This document shows positions 34,237-43,825 of a stretch of DNA of 64,000 nt, in pieces. The stretch spans positions 4,280,501 through 4,344,500 of the forward strand of contig NZ_CP036313.1 of the NCBI RefSeq assembly GCF_004319545.1, written 5' to 3'. How positions within the stretch are numbered: position 1 is the first letter of the stretch; each line of letters opens with the position of its first letter. Origin of the DNA: Desulfobacter hydrogenophilus. GTDB taxonomy: Bacteria; Desulfobacterota; Desulfobacteria; Desulfobacterales; Desulfobacteraceae. The notes beneath the pieces are model-generated. The model saw only the letters and a program-made list of their open reading frames with translations, was not told the origin of the DNA and did no database searches. The position numbers were made by a program, and so were the translations under genes.

Positions 34237-35271
34237 ATGAATACCCAATCAGACCGGCCTGTTCTTGGCATAACCATGGGAGATCCTGCAGGTATCGGCC
34301 CTGAAATAATAATTAAAAGCCTTGCCGACCCTGAAATTTTAAACTCGTGCATCCCTGTTGTTTTAGGTGATATCGAAATACTTAAAAAAGCGGATGTTGA
34401 TTCTGAGATACTTCCAAAGTTAGCCATAACAGACGAATTAAATTGCGATTTATCTAATTTTCCCAAGGGGTTTCTGATGTGCCTTTCCAACCTGAACCCG
34501 GATGTGGCTAAACTTGGGCACCCCACCGTAGAGACCGGAAGCGCCATGGAAACCTATATCAATGCGGGGGTAGACCTTGCCCTGTCCGGTGCGATTGATG
34601 CCCTGGTCACAGGCCCCATTACCAAAACAGGCCTGAAATTGGCCGGGTCATCCTTTCATGGTCATACCGAGTTGATTGCACATAAAACAGGCACGGACAA
34701 TTTTGCGATGATGATGGCAGGCCCCCGCCTAAAAGTGGTTTTAACGACTATTCACATACCCTTGTCCCAGGTGCCGGAACGACTGAGCAGCCAGGAAATA
34801 ACAAGAATTATAAACCTGACCCGGAACACCTTGATCACAAGGTTCGGCATAAAAAGCCCCAGACTTGCCGTGGCAGGCCTAAATCCCCATGCCGGCGAGC
34901 AGGGCATGTTCGGTAACGAAGAGGCGGATATCATTTTACCCGCAATAATAGAGGCACAGGAAAAAGGGGTTGATATTAGAGGTCCGTACCCGCCAGATAC
35001 CGTTTTTTTTCAAGCTGTTGAGGGGCAATTTGACGCCGTAATCTGCATGTATCACGACCAGGGGCTGATCCCTTTCAAGCTGGTGCATTTCAGGGATGGA
35101 GTGAACACCACCATCGGGCTTCCCATTATACGTACATCCGTGGACCACGGTACCGCCTATGATATTGCCTGGACAGGAAAAGCAGACCCATCAAGCATGA
35201 AAGAGGCCATTAAAATGGCGGCCGGCCAAGCGATTAATCAAAAAAAGCATGGCAATAGTAATGCCAATTGA
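34237..35271 (+). CDS. pdxA: 4-hydroxythreonine-4-phosphate dehydrogenase
   Basis: 344 residues. It oxidises 4-phosphohydroxy-L-threonine in pyridoxal-phosphate synthesis. Family blocks are [13 protein letters not shown] at the N-terminus, [28 protein letters not shown] (metal-binding His), [28 protein letters not shown] and the final [19 protein letters not shown]. The three metal-binding His positions appear intact. Its last 23 nt overlap uvrA in another frame. Confidence 0.95.
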   Translation: MNTQSDRPVLGITMGDPAGIGPEIIIKSLADPEILNSCIPVVLGDIEILKKADVDSEILPKLAITDELNCDLSNFPKGFLMCLSNLNPDVAKLGHPTVETGSAMETYINAGVDLALSGAIDALVTGPITKTGLKLAGSSFHGHTELIAHKTGTDNFAMMMAGPRLKVVLTTIHIPLSQVPERLSSQEITRIINLTRNTLITRFGIKSPRLAVAGLNPHAGEQGMFGNEEADIILPAIIEAQEKGVDIRGPYPPDTVFFQAVEGQFDAVICMYHDQGLIPFKLVHFRDGVNTTIGLPIIRTSVDHGTAYDIAWTGKADPSSMKEAIKMAAGQAINQKKHGNSNAN

Positions 35272-38086
35272 CCACATCATAATTAAAGGCGCCAGAACCC
35301 ATAACCTTAAAAATATTGATGTCAGTATCCCCAAAAATAGCCTGACCGTGGTCACCGGACTTTCAGGTTCCGGTAAATCCACCCTGGCCTTTGACACGCT
35401 TTATGCCGAAGGCCAGAGACGCTACGTTGAATCTTTATCCACCTATGCCCGCCAGTTTTTAGGCCAGATGGATAAACCGGATGTAGATGCCATAGAGGGG
35501 CTGTCTCCTGCCATTGCCATTGAACAAAAAACCGCCTCCCACAACCCCAGATCTACGGTGGGAACCGTCACGGAAATCTATGATTACCTGCGCCTGCTTT
35601 TTGCCAGGGCCGGCAGGTCCCACTGCCATATCTGCGGTAAACCCATTTCATCTGCATCCATCGACCAGATCATACAGAGCATCCTTTTTCCAATGCCAGA
35701 AAAAGCACAGAAAATAATGGTGCTGGCCCCTGTGGTCACAAACAAAAAAGGCGGGCACGAAAAACTTATCCATCATCTGAAAAAGGAAGGATTTGCAAGG
35801 CTTAAAATAGACGGGCATGTCTGCTTAATTGAAGATGCACCGGCACTTGATAAGAAAAAAGCACATGCCATAGATGTTGTGGTGGACCGGCTGATTTTAA
35901 AACAGGGGATCGAACAACGACTAACCGATTCCGTTGAAGCCGCACTGGCCCTTGCCCAAGGTCAGGTGGTCATTGATAATCTGGATCTAAAAACACAGAC
36001 TCTTTTCAGTGAAAAATCCACCTGCCACACCTGCGGCATCTCTTATCCGCAATTTTCTCCCGCCAGCTTTTCATTTAATTCCCCCCAGGGTGCATGTCCC
36101 CATTGTGATGGTCTTGGTTATTTAAGGGAGTTTGATCCGGCCAAAATTGTCGCGAACCATCACTTGTCCCTGCGCCAGGGAGCGGTATTACCCTGGGCCG
36201 GAAAGGATTCCGTACGTCATATGGAATTTTTAGACGCCCTAGTGACCCATTATAATGAAGATATCTACACACCTTTTAAAGACCTTTCCACAACCTTTCA
36301 AAAAGTTATTCTCTTTGGGTCCGGCACCCATAAAATTCCTTTTTATGTTGAACAAGCCGACAAAAAAATCGTTTATGAAAAGACATTTGACGGCGTAATT
36401 CAACAACTTGCCCACCGTTTCCAGGAGACAAAATCAGCATCTGTCAGACAAAACCTTGGCAAATACATGGGCCAGAAAGTCTGCTCTAAGTGTAATGGTT
36501 CCCGCCTGAATTCCGGCGCTTCGGCAGTACAGGTGGCAGATAAAACCATCCACCAGATCACGGCCATGTCCGTTAAGCAGGCAGATGATTTTATAAACAG
36601 CCTTCATTTGACAGGCAGGGAAAAAGCCGTATCTAAATCCATTCTTACAGAATTGTCCCAAAGGCTTTCTTTTCTTGAAGATGTGGGCCTTGACTATCTG
36701 ACCCTTGACCGCTCCGCAGCAACCCTTTCAGGCGGAGAAAGTCAGCGCATCCGGCTGGCCACCCAGATAGGTTCAAAACTTTCCGGAGTCCTTTATGTGC
36801 TTGATGAACCCAGCATAGGTCTACACCAACGGGACAATGCCCGCCTGCTCAGTACGCTGATGCATCTAAAGGACCTGGGCAATACCGTACTGGTGGTGGA
36901 ACATGATGAAGAAACCATGCTGGCCGCAGATCACATTGTTGATGTGGGTCCAAAGGCAGGTGTTAACGGTGGTCAGGTGATGTTTTCAGGTCCGCCCGAA
37001 GAACTGGTCAAAGCATCCTGTCTCACTGGGCTGTATCTTTCCGGAAAACGAAACATTCCTGTACCGGAGACCAGGCGAACCGGCACCAAAACATTTTTAA
37101 CGGTCCAAAAGGCAAGTGAAAACAACCTTAAGGATATTGATGTCTCCTTTCCCATAGGGTGTTTAACCTGTGTAACAGGCGTATCAGGATCAGGAAAATC
37201 GACCCTGGTTCTGTCAACCCTTTACCAGGCCCTTGCAAGCACCATTAACAAATCTGAAAAACCCGTGGGAAAACATGCCGCCATTTCAGGCATGGAATAT
37301 ATCGACAGGGTTATCCATATTGATCAGTCCCCCATCGGCAAAACCCCGAGATCCAATCCAGGCACCTATACTGGGGTTCTCACCCATATAAGAGAATTAT
37401 TTGCACAGACGCCCGAGGCAAAGGCCCGGGGCTACAAGGCCGGGCGGTTCAGTTTTAATATCAAGGGCGGCAGATGCGAATCCTGCCAAGGAGACGGCAT
37501 CATCAAAATTGAAATGCATTTTCTGCCTGACGTTTATGTCACCTGTGATGTGTGCAACGGCATGCAATTCAACAAAGAAACCCTTGAAATAAAGTTCAAA
37601 GGAAAAAACATAGCCCAGGTTCTGGATATGACCGTCAATCAGGCCCTTAAATTTTTTGACAATATATCATCAATTCGGCACACCCTTTCCACGTTAGTGG
37701 AAACAGGGTTGGGATATATCAAACTGGGCCAGGCGGCCACAACACTATCTGGCGGGGAAGCCCAGCGTATAAAAATTGCCAGGGAGCTGTCCAAGAAAAG
37801 CACGGGAAAAACCATTTACATTCTCGATGAACCCACCACAGGCCTGCATACCGATGATATCAAAAAGCTATTGGCCGTGCTGAACAGACTTGTGGATGCA
37901 GGCAACACCGTGGTGGTTATTGAACACCACCTTGATGTCATTAAATGCGCGGATTATGTCATTGATCTTGGCCCTGAAGGTGGAGACCAGGGTGGGCAGA
38001 TCATCGCTGAAGGCACCCCGGAACAAGTGGCCTCTACACCGTTGTCCCATACGGGCTTTTACCTGAACCGGGTTTTGGCAAATTAG
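35249..38086 (+). CDS. uvrA: UvrABC excinuclease subunit A
   Basis: 945 residues: DNA-damage recognition ATPase of nucleotide-excision repair. Two ABC ATPase halves, each with Walker A ([34 protein letters not shown]) and signature ([32 protein letters not shown]). Zinc-finger Cys pairs are in [16 protein letters not shown] and [14 protein letters not shown]. Begins inside pdxA (23-nt overlap); an ATG at 35261 is an alternative start. Cotranscription with pdxA is likely. Confidence 0.97.
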   Translation: MAIVMPIDHIIIKGARTHNLKNIDVSIPKNSLTVVTGLSGSGKSTLAFDTLYAEGQRRYVESLSTYARQFLGQMDKPDVDAIEGLSPAIAIEQKTASHNPRSTVGTVTEIYDYLRLLFARAGRSHCHICGKPISSASIDQIIQSILFPMPEKAQKIMVLAPVVTNKKGGHEKLIHHLKKEGFARLKIDGHVCLIEDAPALDKKKAHAIDVVVDRLILKQGIEQRLTDSVEAALALAQGQVVIDNLDLKTQTLFSEKSTCHTCGISYPQFSPASFSFNSPQGACPHCDGLGYLREFDPAKIVANHHLSLRQGAVLPWAGKDSVRHMEFLDALVTHYNEDIYTPFKDLSTTFQKVILFGSGTHKIPFYVEQADKKIVYEKTFDGVIQQLAHRFQETKSASVRQNLGKYMGQKVCSKCNGSRLNSGASAVQVADKTIHQITAMSVKQADDFINSLHLTGREKAVSKSILTELSQRLSFLEDVGLDYLTLDRSAATLSGGESQRIRLATQIGSKLSGVLYVLDEPSIGLHQRDNARLLSTLMHLKDLGNTVLVVEHDEETMLAADHIVDVGPKAGVNGGQVMFSGPPEELVKASCLTGLYLSGKRNIPVPETRRTGTKTFLTVQKASENNLKDIDVSFPIGCLTCVTGVSGSGKSTLVLSTLYQALASTINKSEKPVGKHAAISGMEYIDRVIHIDQSPIGKTPRSNPGTYTGVLTHIRELFAQTPEAKARGYKAGRFSFNIKGGRCESCQGDGIIKIEMHFLPDVYVTCDVCNGMQFNKETLEIKFKGKNIAQVLDMTVNQALKFFDNISSIRHTLSTLVETGLGYIKLGQAATTLSGGEAQRIKIARELSKKSTGKTIYILDEPTTGLHTDDIKKLLAVLNRLVDAGNTVVVIEHHLDVIKCADYVIDLGPEGGDQGGQIIAEGTPEQVASTPLSHTGFYLNRVLAN

Positions 38087-38104
38087 TGCGTGAACAAAAG
38101 ACCG

Positions 38105-38227
38105 TGTTTGGACGAAAAGTTACCCATATGCAAGGCGCAGAAAAGGTTACAACCGGAGCATACTAACGTATGTGAGGATTGTAATTTTTTTTGCAACGCC
38201 GCAGATGGGTGACTTTTCGTCCAAGCA
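38105..38227. repeat. Palindromic repeat element, copy A
   Basis: Arms of about 37 bp (TTGGACGAAAAGTTACCCAT at 38108, inverted at 38205-38224 with few mismatches) around a central CATAC-TAAC-GTATG. It matches copy B (54927-55045) in inverse orientation. It lies between convergent uvrA and the HsdR_N-like gene and may act as a bidirectional terminator. Confidence 0.8.
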
Positions 38228-38231
38228 CAAA

Positions 38232-38789
38232 TCAACATTCGTCACAATAGTTCTCTACCATACAGGACCCGTCCACCAAGCAGGCAAAGGCGATCTTTTC
38301 TGCCTGGCCGCGTCGTTTGGCGGACACCGTTTCAAATTCATTAGGTAAAGATTTTATCATATGATGATCAGGCCCGGGAACGGCAGATATCCCCTCCCCT
38401 TCCACCTTTCCGGTGTTACCTGAAATCAGTTCAGCATCCTGGCCATTGGTGACCACCACAAAAGGGATCTGGTAATCAAAGATCAGCCGCGACAATGCCA
38501 GCGTCGGCAGACGCCGGGTCACAAGAGAACCTGGGGCATAATTAATCATCATGACGGCGCGCTGATTCATGTAAACCAGAAAATCAGCAATCACAACCGC
38601 ACTACGTTCAGTGGTTTGGATAGTTATTTCCCGCCGCGCCTCAATATCTGACTTATCAAATCCCAGATCGTTTACCAGATGACGGGCAATTTGCTGACGA
38701 TACCGTTCATCATGGGTATCTGTAATGGCTTTGCCACTTAAAAAATCAACAAGCTCACCCAGGATCAAGTGATGGGAATTGTCACTCAT
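38232..38789 (-). CDS. HsdR_N-like (type I restriction R-subunit N-terminal domain) protein
   Basis: 185 residues. The pattern RYRQQIARHLVNDLGFDKSD, then ADFLVYMNQRAVMMINY, GSLVTRRLPTLALSRLI and FVVVTNGQDAELI resembles the N-terminal nuclease-fold domain of type I restriction R subunits. However, the Glu-x-Lys half of the nuclease motif is replaced (MMINYAPG), and no helicase, hsdM or hsdS is adjacent. It is probably not a restriction enzyme; function unknown. Cys-rich C-terminus (ENYCDEC). Confidence 0.72.
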   Translation of the reverse strand: MSDNSHHLILGELVDFLSGKAITDTHDERYRQQIARHLVNDLGFDKSDIEARREITIQTTERSAVVIADFLVYMNQRAVMMINYAPGSLVTRRLPTLALSRLIFDYQIPFVVVTNGQDAELISGNTGKVEGEGISAVPGPDHHMIKSLPNEFETVSAKRRGQAEKIAFACLVDGSCMVENYCDEC

Positions 38790-38882
38790 AACGTCCCCTT
38801 TAATTTTAATTAAGTTATTGACCTTATATGCAGAAAAACATTATGAATGCCATAAAAAATTTATAAAAAGGGTGTATCAGTC

Positions 38883-39833
38883 ATGCTGGATTTTCTTCCC
38901 ACACCGGTTAAGGGGGTACTTTCATTTATTGGATATCTAATAAACACGCTTTGTTTGACTGTGCCTTTGATTTTAACATCTTTTTTAAAATTTGTTCTAC
39001 CTTTTAAAGGGGTTATTGTATTATTGGACAAAATTATTATTTGGCTTGCAACCCTGTGGATCAGTATCAACGGCGTGAATTGTGACCTGTTCAACAGGAT
39101 AGACTGGCAGGTGAAAGGCTTGACCCAGTTAAAAAAAAAGGACTGGTATCTTGTCATATCCAACCACCAGTCCTGGGTGGACATCCTGGTACTGCAAAAA
39201 ATTTTTAATCGCAAAATCCCTATGTTGAAATTTTTCTTAAAAAAAGAGCTGATCTGGGTACCATTTCTGGGGCTTGCCTGGTGGGCGCTGGATTTTCCGT
39301 TCATGAAACGGTATTCAAAAAAATTTCTAGAAGCCAATCCCCACCTGAAGGGAAAAGATCTTGAACAAACCCGCAAGGCGTGTGAAAAATTCAAACATAC
39401 CCCGGTGTCAGTGATGAATTTTGTGGAAGGCACCCGGTTTACCCCGGAAAAACATGAATGTCAAAACTCGCCCTTTGAGCGGCTCCTTTTGCCCAGAGCA
39501 GGCGGTATTGCTTTTGTGCTGAGCTCCATGGGCGAATACCTTCACCATATTGTGAATGTAGCCATTGTCTATCCGGGCGGGGTGCCGACCTTCTGGGACT
39601 ATATTTCAGGCAAAACCAAACAGATCATTGTGGACGTGGATGTATTCCCTGTGGGTGAACAGATGATTGGTGATTACTTCAATAATGATGTGTATAAGAA
39701 ACAATTCTGTGATTGGCTTAATAAGATCTGGCAGGAAAAGGACGAAAAACTGAAAAAACTGCTTCTTTGTGAATCGGCGGACAGGCCATCGGCCTGGTTA
39801 GGGCAATCACATATAAAAAAAATCAAGAATTAA
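38883..39833 (+). CDS. 1-acyl-glycerol-3-phosphate acyltransferase-like protein
   Basis: 316 residues, PlsC/YihG-type. Membrane-associated N-terminus (VKGVLSFIGYLINTLCLTVP), catalytic H-x4-D in SNHQSWVDILVL, and VMNFVEGTRFTPEK (the phosphate-binding EGTR block). It would acylate lysophosphatidate or a related lipid at the inner membrane. YihG-type members (C-terminal PGG, then FWDYISGK) resemble this sequence closely. Divergent from the HsdR_N-like gene. Confidence 0.85.
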   Translation: MLDFLPTPVKGVLSFIGYLINTLCLTVPLILTSFLKFVLPFKGVIVLLDKIIIWLATLWISINGVNCDLFNRIDWQVKGLTQLKKKDWYLVISNHQSWVDILVLQKIFNRKIPMLKFFLKKELIWVPFLGLAWWALDFPFMKRYSKKFLEANPHLKGKDLEQTRKACEKFKHTPVSVMNFVEGTRFTPEKHECQNSPFERLLLPRAGGIAFVLSSMGEYLHHIVNVAIVYPGGVPTFWDYISGKTKQIIVDVDVFPVGEQMIGDYFNNDVYKKQFCDWLNKIWQEKDEKLKKLLLCESADRPSAWLGQSHIKKIKN

Positions 39834-39965
39834 AGGGGCTTTGATAAACTTATTTAAAATTCAGAGCATTGGAAAGGGGCCAATAAAAAAATCCGTTTTT
39901 TCGCGGGGAGGTGTTTTTTTCTGTAGACCCGGTCTTTAATGAATAGCACCCTTTTTTATATTTTA

Positions 39966-40026
39966 TAACAGCCATGGGCTGATCTGGCTTTATCTTATCA
40001 CCAACCAGTCTCAACCCACAACAAAG
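39966..40026 (+). repeat. Dispersed CATGGGCTGA repeat, copy 2
   Basis: Begins TAACAGCCATGGGCTGATCT and ends CTCAACCCACAACAAAGA. Same orientation as the other three copies. It lies 130 bp after the acyltransferase stop and 90 bp before the end of the convergent PEP-CTERM gene. Confidence 0.88.
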
Positions 40027-40115
40027 AATGAAAAAGGAAATTTCAGTAACTTAATTGTACCCTTCCTATAAAAATATCAGGCTGTTTTTCTGTCCATGTT
40101 TTCACTTCGCGGGTG

Positions 40116-40748
40116 CTACAACTTTCTACGGATTCCCGCGATTGAGAGAAGACCGAAAGCCAAGAGGAACATGGTGGCAGGCTCCGGAATTGTGGTCGTG
40201 GTTATGTTATCGACAAGTAATACTGAAGGCTCATAAGAAGAATAAGAATAGTTATCCGGATCAATAGAAACACCAAAAATGATAGCGTAGTCTGCTTTAG
40301 AATCAGATTCAAACTTATAGGAAAAGGGTTGCCATTCAATTGGAAATACAACCAATTCTTCAAATGACATCGTGACTATTGTTTCTATAAGGTCCCCTGA
40401 GTTAAGATTATAAACGCCAAAGTACCAAGAATCTGTAAGCAGGCCACTATCAAAGCTTAAAAAATTCCAGTCAAATGAAATAATATCCCCTGTAGACCAA
40501 CTCAACTCCTGATAAATATAAGTGTCTCCTGTTAATTGTGCAAAATCATCACCATCCGTTGCATTGAATGTTGTATCATACATACGATAATAAAAACTTG
40601 AACTGGTCGCAACAGTACCAGAGTTATCCCATCCATTTGATGCATCTAAACCATCTTCAAAACTGGCATTTTGAATAGTTATAGCAGATGCCTGGCCGAT
40701 GATCCCGATACTCAGTAAAAATCCAATTAAAAATAAAAACTTTCTCAT
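40116..40748 (-). CDS. PEP-CTERM sorting-domain protein
   Basis: About 210 residues from the ATG at 40748, with AGGAG 8 nt upstream. Signal peptide FLFLIGFLLSIGIIGQASA; the body begins ITIQNASFEDGLDASNGWDN, a carbohydrate-binding-like beta domain. The C-terminus is a complete PEP-CTERM signal: IPEPATMFLLAFGLLSIAG then RRK. Exosortase systems recognise such signals and anchor or process proteins destined for extracellular polymer. No exosortase lies in this window. Confidence 0.85.
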   Translation of the reverse strand: MRKFLFLIGFLLSIGIIGQASAITIQNASFEDGLDASNGWDNSGTVATSSSFYYRMYDTTFNATDGDDFAQLTGDTYIYQELSWSTGDIISFDWNFLSFDSGLLTDSWYFGVYNLNSGDLIETIVTMSFEELVVFPIEWQPFSYKFESDSKADYAIIFGVSIDPDNYSYSSYEPSVLLVDNITTTTIPEPATMFLLAFGLLSIAGIRRKL

Positions 40749-41346
40749 GAGGTTTCTCCTGTATATTATTTTATCCAAAGAATTATTCACCACTTTTACC
40801 TAAAAAAATTTTAAGCAATTAAAATGCCAAATATATAAAAAGATTTGTCAGGCTTTATTAAAAAGGTTTTTTGCGAAAAAATAGAAGTAGCTAAACAACT
40901 TTAAAAAACACGAAATAGTTACATTTTTACCCAATATATAGAATATTTTTACACGAATTAGCCATATTTATTGCCCATTTTTTATATTAAAATAGAGCAA
41001 CCTCTTGTATAACCTATACTGATTCACATTTCAAAGAAAAATTAGACCTTGGTACAATATTTTTTTTAAAAAAATCAATTATACTTGTGTAAAATAATAC
41101 AGATCATTTTTATCTGGTATTATAACATCATTTAAATCAATTCCAGACCTCGTTATTTTTGCCTATATTTTTTGGACACTCGGGCAGATGATCATCTTGT
41201 AAGTTATTGAATTTATATAAACTGATGGAATATAAGTGTCCAACTTTTAGGCAAATTGTTAAAAGTCGCTTTAACAAAGCATCTTACACACCAAAGAGGT
41301 TAAAAAGTAACGAGGTCTGAAGTTAAAACAACTTGGAGGAAAAATC
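40749..41346. other. 598-bp AT-rich divergent region before the adhesin gene
   Basis: No gene seen. The first 350 bp are very AT-rich; the last 200 bp carry the nested inverted-repeat element 41142-41321. Promoters for the PEP-CTERM gene and the adhesin must lie here, but I could not pick single strong boxes. Confidence 0.5.
41142..41321. repeat. Nested inverted-repeat element upstream of the adhesin gene
   Basis: Outer arms AGACCTCGTTA (41145-41155) and TAACGAGGTCT (41308-41318) are perfect and extend imperfectly to about 20 bp. Inner arms TTGGACACT (41172-41180) and AGTGTCCAA (41235-41243) are also perfect, next to GCCTA and TAGGC. The element ends 26 bp before the adhesin ATG. It may be a MITE or a large operator. 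Confidence 0.6.
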
Positions 41347-43719
41347 ATGGCACAAGCCGGAATCATTAAAACAATTACAGGCAGTGTAAGTGCACGGACG
41401 CCGGATGGCCAGGTCCGCCAACTTGTTGCCGGGGACGTGGTCTATGACAATGAAATCATTGAAACAGCCACCGGTTCCAATCTTACCATTGAACTGAACG
41501 ATGGAAGGACACTGAAATTGGCGGAAAACAGCCAAGTTGTCATTGATGACACCGTTGTTGCAACCGTTGCACCACAGGATGCGGTGGTTACGGAAGTGCA
41601 GGAAATTCAGGCCGCCCTGGAAGCAGGTGAAGAAATTCCCGATGAAGAGGCTGCTGCAGGTGAAGAAAATGAAGAACATGATTATAATCTTGCCTACTAT
41701 GCAGGTGATCAATCCGGGGGCGAAGTCGACAGTTATCTGTTCGGTACTGAATATGGTGATGAAGATGAAGATTTTCCCGAAATAGAAGGCGAAGAGGAGG
41801 AAGTACCCGAACCTGATCCCGAACCTGATTCTGATCCCGAACCTGATCCCGATCCTGATTCTGATCCCGAACCTGATCCCGAACCTGATCCCGATCCTGA
41901 TCCCGAACCTGATCCCGAACCTGATCCTGATCCCGATTCTGATCCCGATCCTGATCCCGATCCTGATCCCGATCCTGATCCCGATCCTGATCCTAATCCC
42001 GATCCTGATCCCGATCCTGATCCCGATCCTGATCCCGATCCTGATCCCGATCCTGATCCTAATCCCGATCCTGATCCCGATCCTGATCCCGATCCTGATC
42101 CCGATCCTGATCCTAATCCCGATCCTGATCCCGATCCTGATCCTGTTTTTATCGTTGGGTCCGATCCACAGGATGACGACCAAGGAGACTATAACGAAGA
42201 TCAAGCCCTCGACACCCCACCATTGGATGATGTTGAAGGCACTTCAGAGACCGATTACCATACAGTAAATACGGACGGAAATGTTCAGGGAGCACTCCTT
42301 GGCCAAGACGGCGCAGATATCCTGGTTGGAGATCCCGGCACGGTCACGGAAACACTGGATAACAATTATATTCTGGTGATGGATACCTCCGATTCAATGC
42401 GTGAAAAGGATGATGGTTTAACCACCCGGATGGAGGACCTCCAGCAGGCGGTCAAAGATTTGATCGATGAATTATACCAAAAGGTTGAAGACAGTGCCGA
42501 TGGCAGTGTAAAAATTACGCTTTTACCTTTTTCAACTTATGCAGGCACCTCTGCCTGGATCTCTTTTACCAAATCCGGTGATGCTGTAATCATAGATAAC
42601 AGTATAGATAACTTAAATTCTTTAACAGGTGATATGGATGAAATCTACGACTGGATAGACAACCTGACATATGCCGGCTGGACAAATTATACGGACGCAT
42701 TTACTGCAGCCGACACTCTTGTGGACACGTCTTATGCCCAAAACGATGTTATTTTCATTAGTGATGGTATACCAAACATCAACACTACCAACCTTAATGA
42801 AGCCTTGAACACGCTTGCTTCTAATGTTGACAGTATAAAGGCTGTTGGGATTAATATGAGTGACCGCGGTGAAGCGATATTGGACGATATCGATTCGGAA
42901 AATGATGCAACCAGTCTTTCAGACGCAAATTCACTGAGCGGTGTTATCTCTGACCTTGTGACCGATTTTGATCTTTCTCCTGCGGGCAGTGATGACATTT
43001 ACGGCAATGACGGCAACGATCTTATTTTCGGTGATGTCCTGAATACCGACGGTGTGTTTGAAAATCTTGAAAATGAGGAATATGATCTATCAACGATCAA
43101 GGACCTACCTGACGGATCTGGCTGGGAAGTATTTGAAAACCTGGAAGAAGCAAATCCTGACCTGTGGACCCGGGAGGATACCATCCGGTATATCCAGGAA
43201 AACCATGAAGAACTGGCAGCAGAAACCATACTTAATGACGGGACATCCGACGGCGACACTCGCGATGGCGGATACGATTATATAGAGGGTGGCACCGGAG
43301 ATGACATCATTTACGGACAGGAAGGAGACGATATCATAGATGCAGGGTCAGGCAATGATGTGGTTGACGGCGGATCCGGGTTTGACACCTTGGTTGTGAG
43401 CAATGAGACTGAACTTGATTTCAGTAATGTCAAAAATATTGAAAGCATTGATCTGAGTGAGAACAGTGTTGATCAGACGCTGACTCTTAGCCTGGATCGA
43501 GTTTTGAGTATGACAGATGAAAATAACACGCTTCAGATTACTGGGGAAACAGGTGCTTCTGTTACACTGACAGGTGTTGAAGACGGAGAATGGACCCATG
43601 AAGGCAATGGCTTGTTTACCAATGTCGCGGATAACAGCATCCAGGTAACCATCGCGCCGGTGAATGACGGTGTAGACATTGATGTGGATGTTGATAACGG
43701 AGATTCATTTCCGGTATAA
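41347..43719 (+). CDS. Lap-type RTX adhesin (retention module, Asp-Pro stalk, vWA, RTX repeats)
   Basis: 790 residues, secreted by the type I system encoded opposite. The first 110 residues (MAQAGIIKTITGSVSARTPD to the acidic segment) match the LapA retention module, with a LapG-type site A-A-A-G at 102-105. Codons 41806-42144 encode a 113-residue stalk of Asp-Pro with some Glu-Pro, Ser and Asn. A von Willebrand A domain follows with an intact MIDAS (D346-T-S-D-S350, WTNYTD, FISDGIP). RTX calcium motifs occur near 546-563 and 648-688, then a C-terminal secretion region. It is small for the family. Strong site TTGGAGGAAA precedes ATG 41347. Confidence 0.9.
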   Translation: MAQAGIIKTITGSVSARTPDGQVRQLVAGDVVYDNEIIETATGSNLTIELNDGRTLKLAENSQVVIDDTVVATVAPQDAVVTEVQEIQAALEAGEEIPDEEAAAGEENEEHDYNLAYYAGDQSGGEVDSYLFGTEYGDEDEDFPEIEGEEEEVPEPDPEPDSDPEPDPDPDSDPEPDPEPDPDPDPEPDPEPDPDPDSDPDPDPDPDPDPDPDPDPNPDPDPDPDPDPDPDPDPDPDPNPDPDPDPDPDPDPDPDPNPDPDPDPDPVFIVGSDPQDDDQGDYNEDQALDTPPLDDVEGTSETDYHTVNTDGNVQGALLGQDGADILVGDPGTVTETLDNNYILVMDTSDSMREKDDGLTTRMEDLQQAVKDLIDELYQKVEDSADGSVKITLLPFSTYAGTSAWISFTKSGDAVIIDNSIDNLNSLTGDMDEIYDWIDNLTYAGWTNYTDAFTAADTLVDTSYAQNDVIFISDGIPNINTTNLNEALNTLASNVDSIKAVGINMSDRGEAILDDIDSENDATSLSDANSLSGVISDLVTDFDLSPAGSDDIYGNDGNDLIFGDVLNTDGVFENLENEEYDLSTIKDLPDGSGWEVFENLEEANPDLWTREDTIRYIQENHEELAAETILNDGTSDGDTRDGGYDYIEGGTGDDIIYGQEGDDIIDAGSGNDVVDGGSGFDTLVVSNETELDFSNVKNIESIDLSENSVDQTLTLSLDRVLSMTDENNTLQITGETGASVTLTGVEDGEWTHEGNGLFTNVADNSIQVTIAPVNDGVDIDVDVDNGDSFPV

Positions 43720-43775
43720 CAACCATGGGCTGATCTGGTCTATCGAAAACACCCGGACTCAACCCACGACAAAAA
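43717..43775 (+). repeat. Dispersed CATGGGCTGA repeat, copy 3
   Basis: Begins on the TAA stop codon of the adhesin gene (TAACAACCATGGGCTGATCT) and ends CTCAACCCACGACAAAAA. A bidirectional terminator follows at 43786. Confidence 0.88.
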
Positions 43776-43785
43776 TCTAAAGAAT

Positions 43786-43825
43786 AAAAAAAGCCGTACC
43801 GAGTTTTCCGGTACGGCTTTTTTTA
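43786..43825. terminator. Bidirectional terminator between adhesin and lap operon
   Basis: AAAAAAGCCGTACC on the left pairs with GGTACGGCTTTTTT on the right around a short GAGTTTTCC loop, with T-runs on both strands. It overlaps the last codon of the LuxR-type gene by a few bases. It serves the convergent adhesin gene and lap operon. Confidence 0.92.

Noticed and set aside
38105..38227. CRISPR or IS remnant at the palindromic element
   Set aside because: No spacer/repeat alternation and no transposase fragment; a hairpin repeat describes it better.
38232..38789. Type I restriction-modification system
   Set aside because: Only an N-terminal-domain-like protein is present and its nuclease motif is incomplete; no hsdM, hsdS or helicase domain nearby.
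41806..42144. CRISPR-like array
   Set aside because: The repeat unit is 6-12 bp with no unique spacers and is in frame inside a protein gene.
41323..42204. Long minus-strand frame rich in Ile-Gly-Ile-Arg repeats
   Set aside because: It is the reverse complement of the Asp-Pro codon array in the adhesin, so the repeat arises from the coding strand; no ribosome-binding site or family match.
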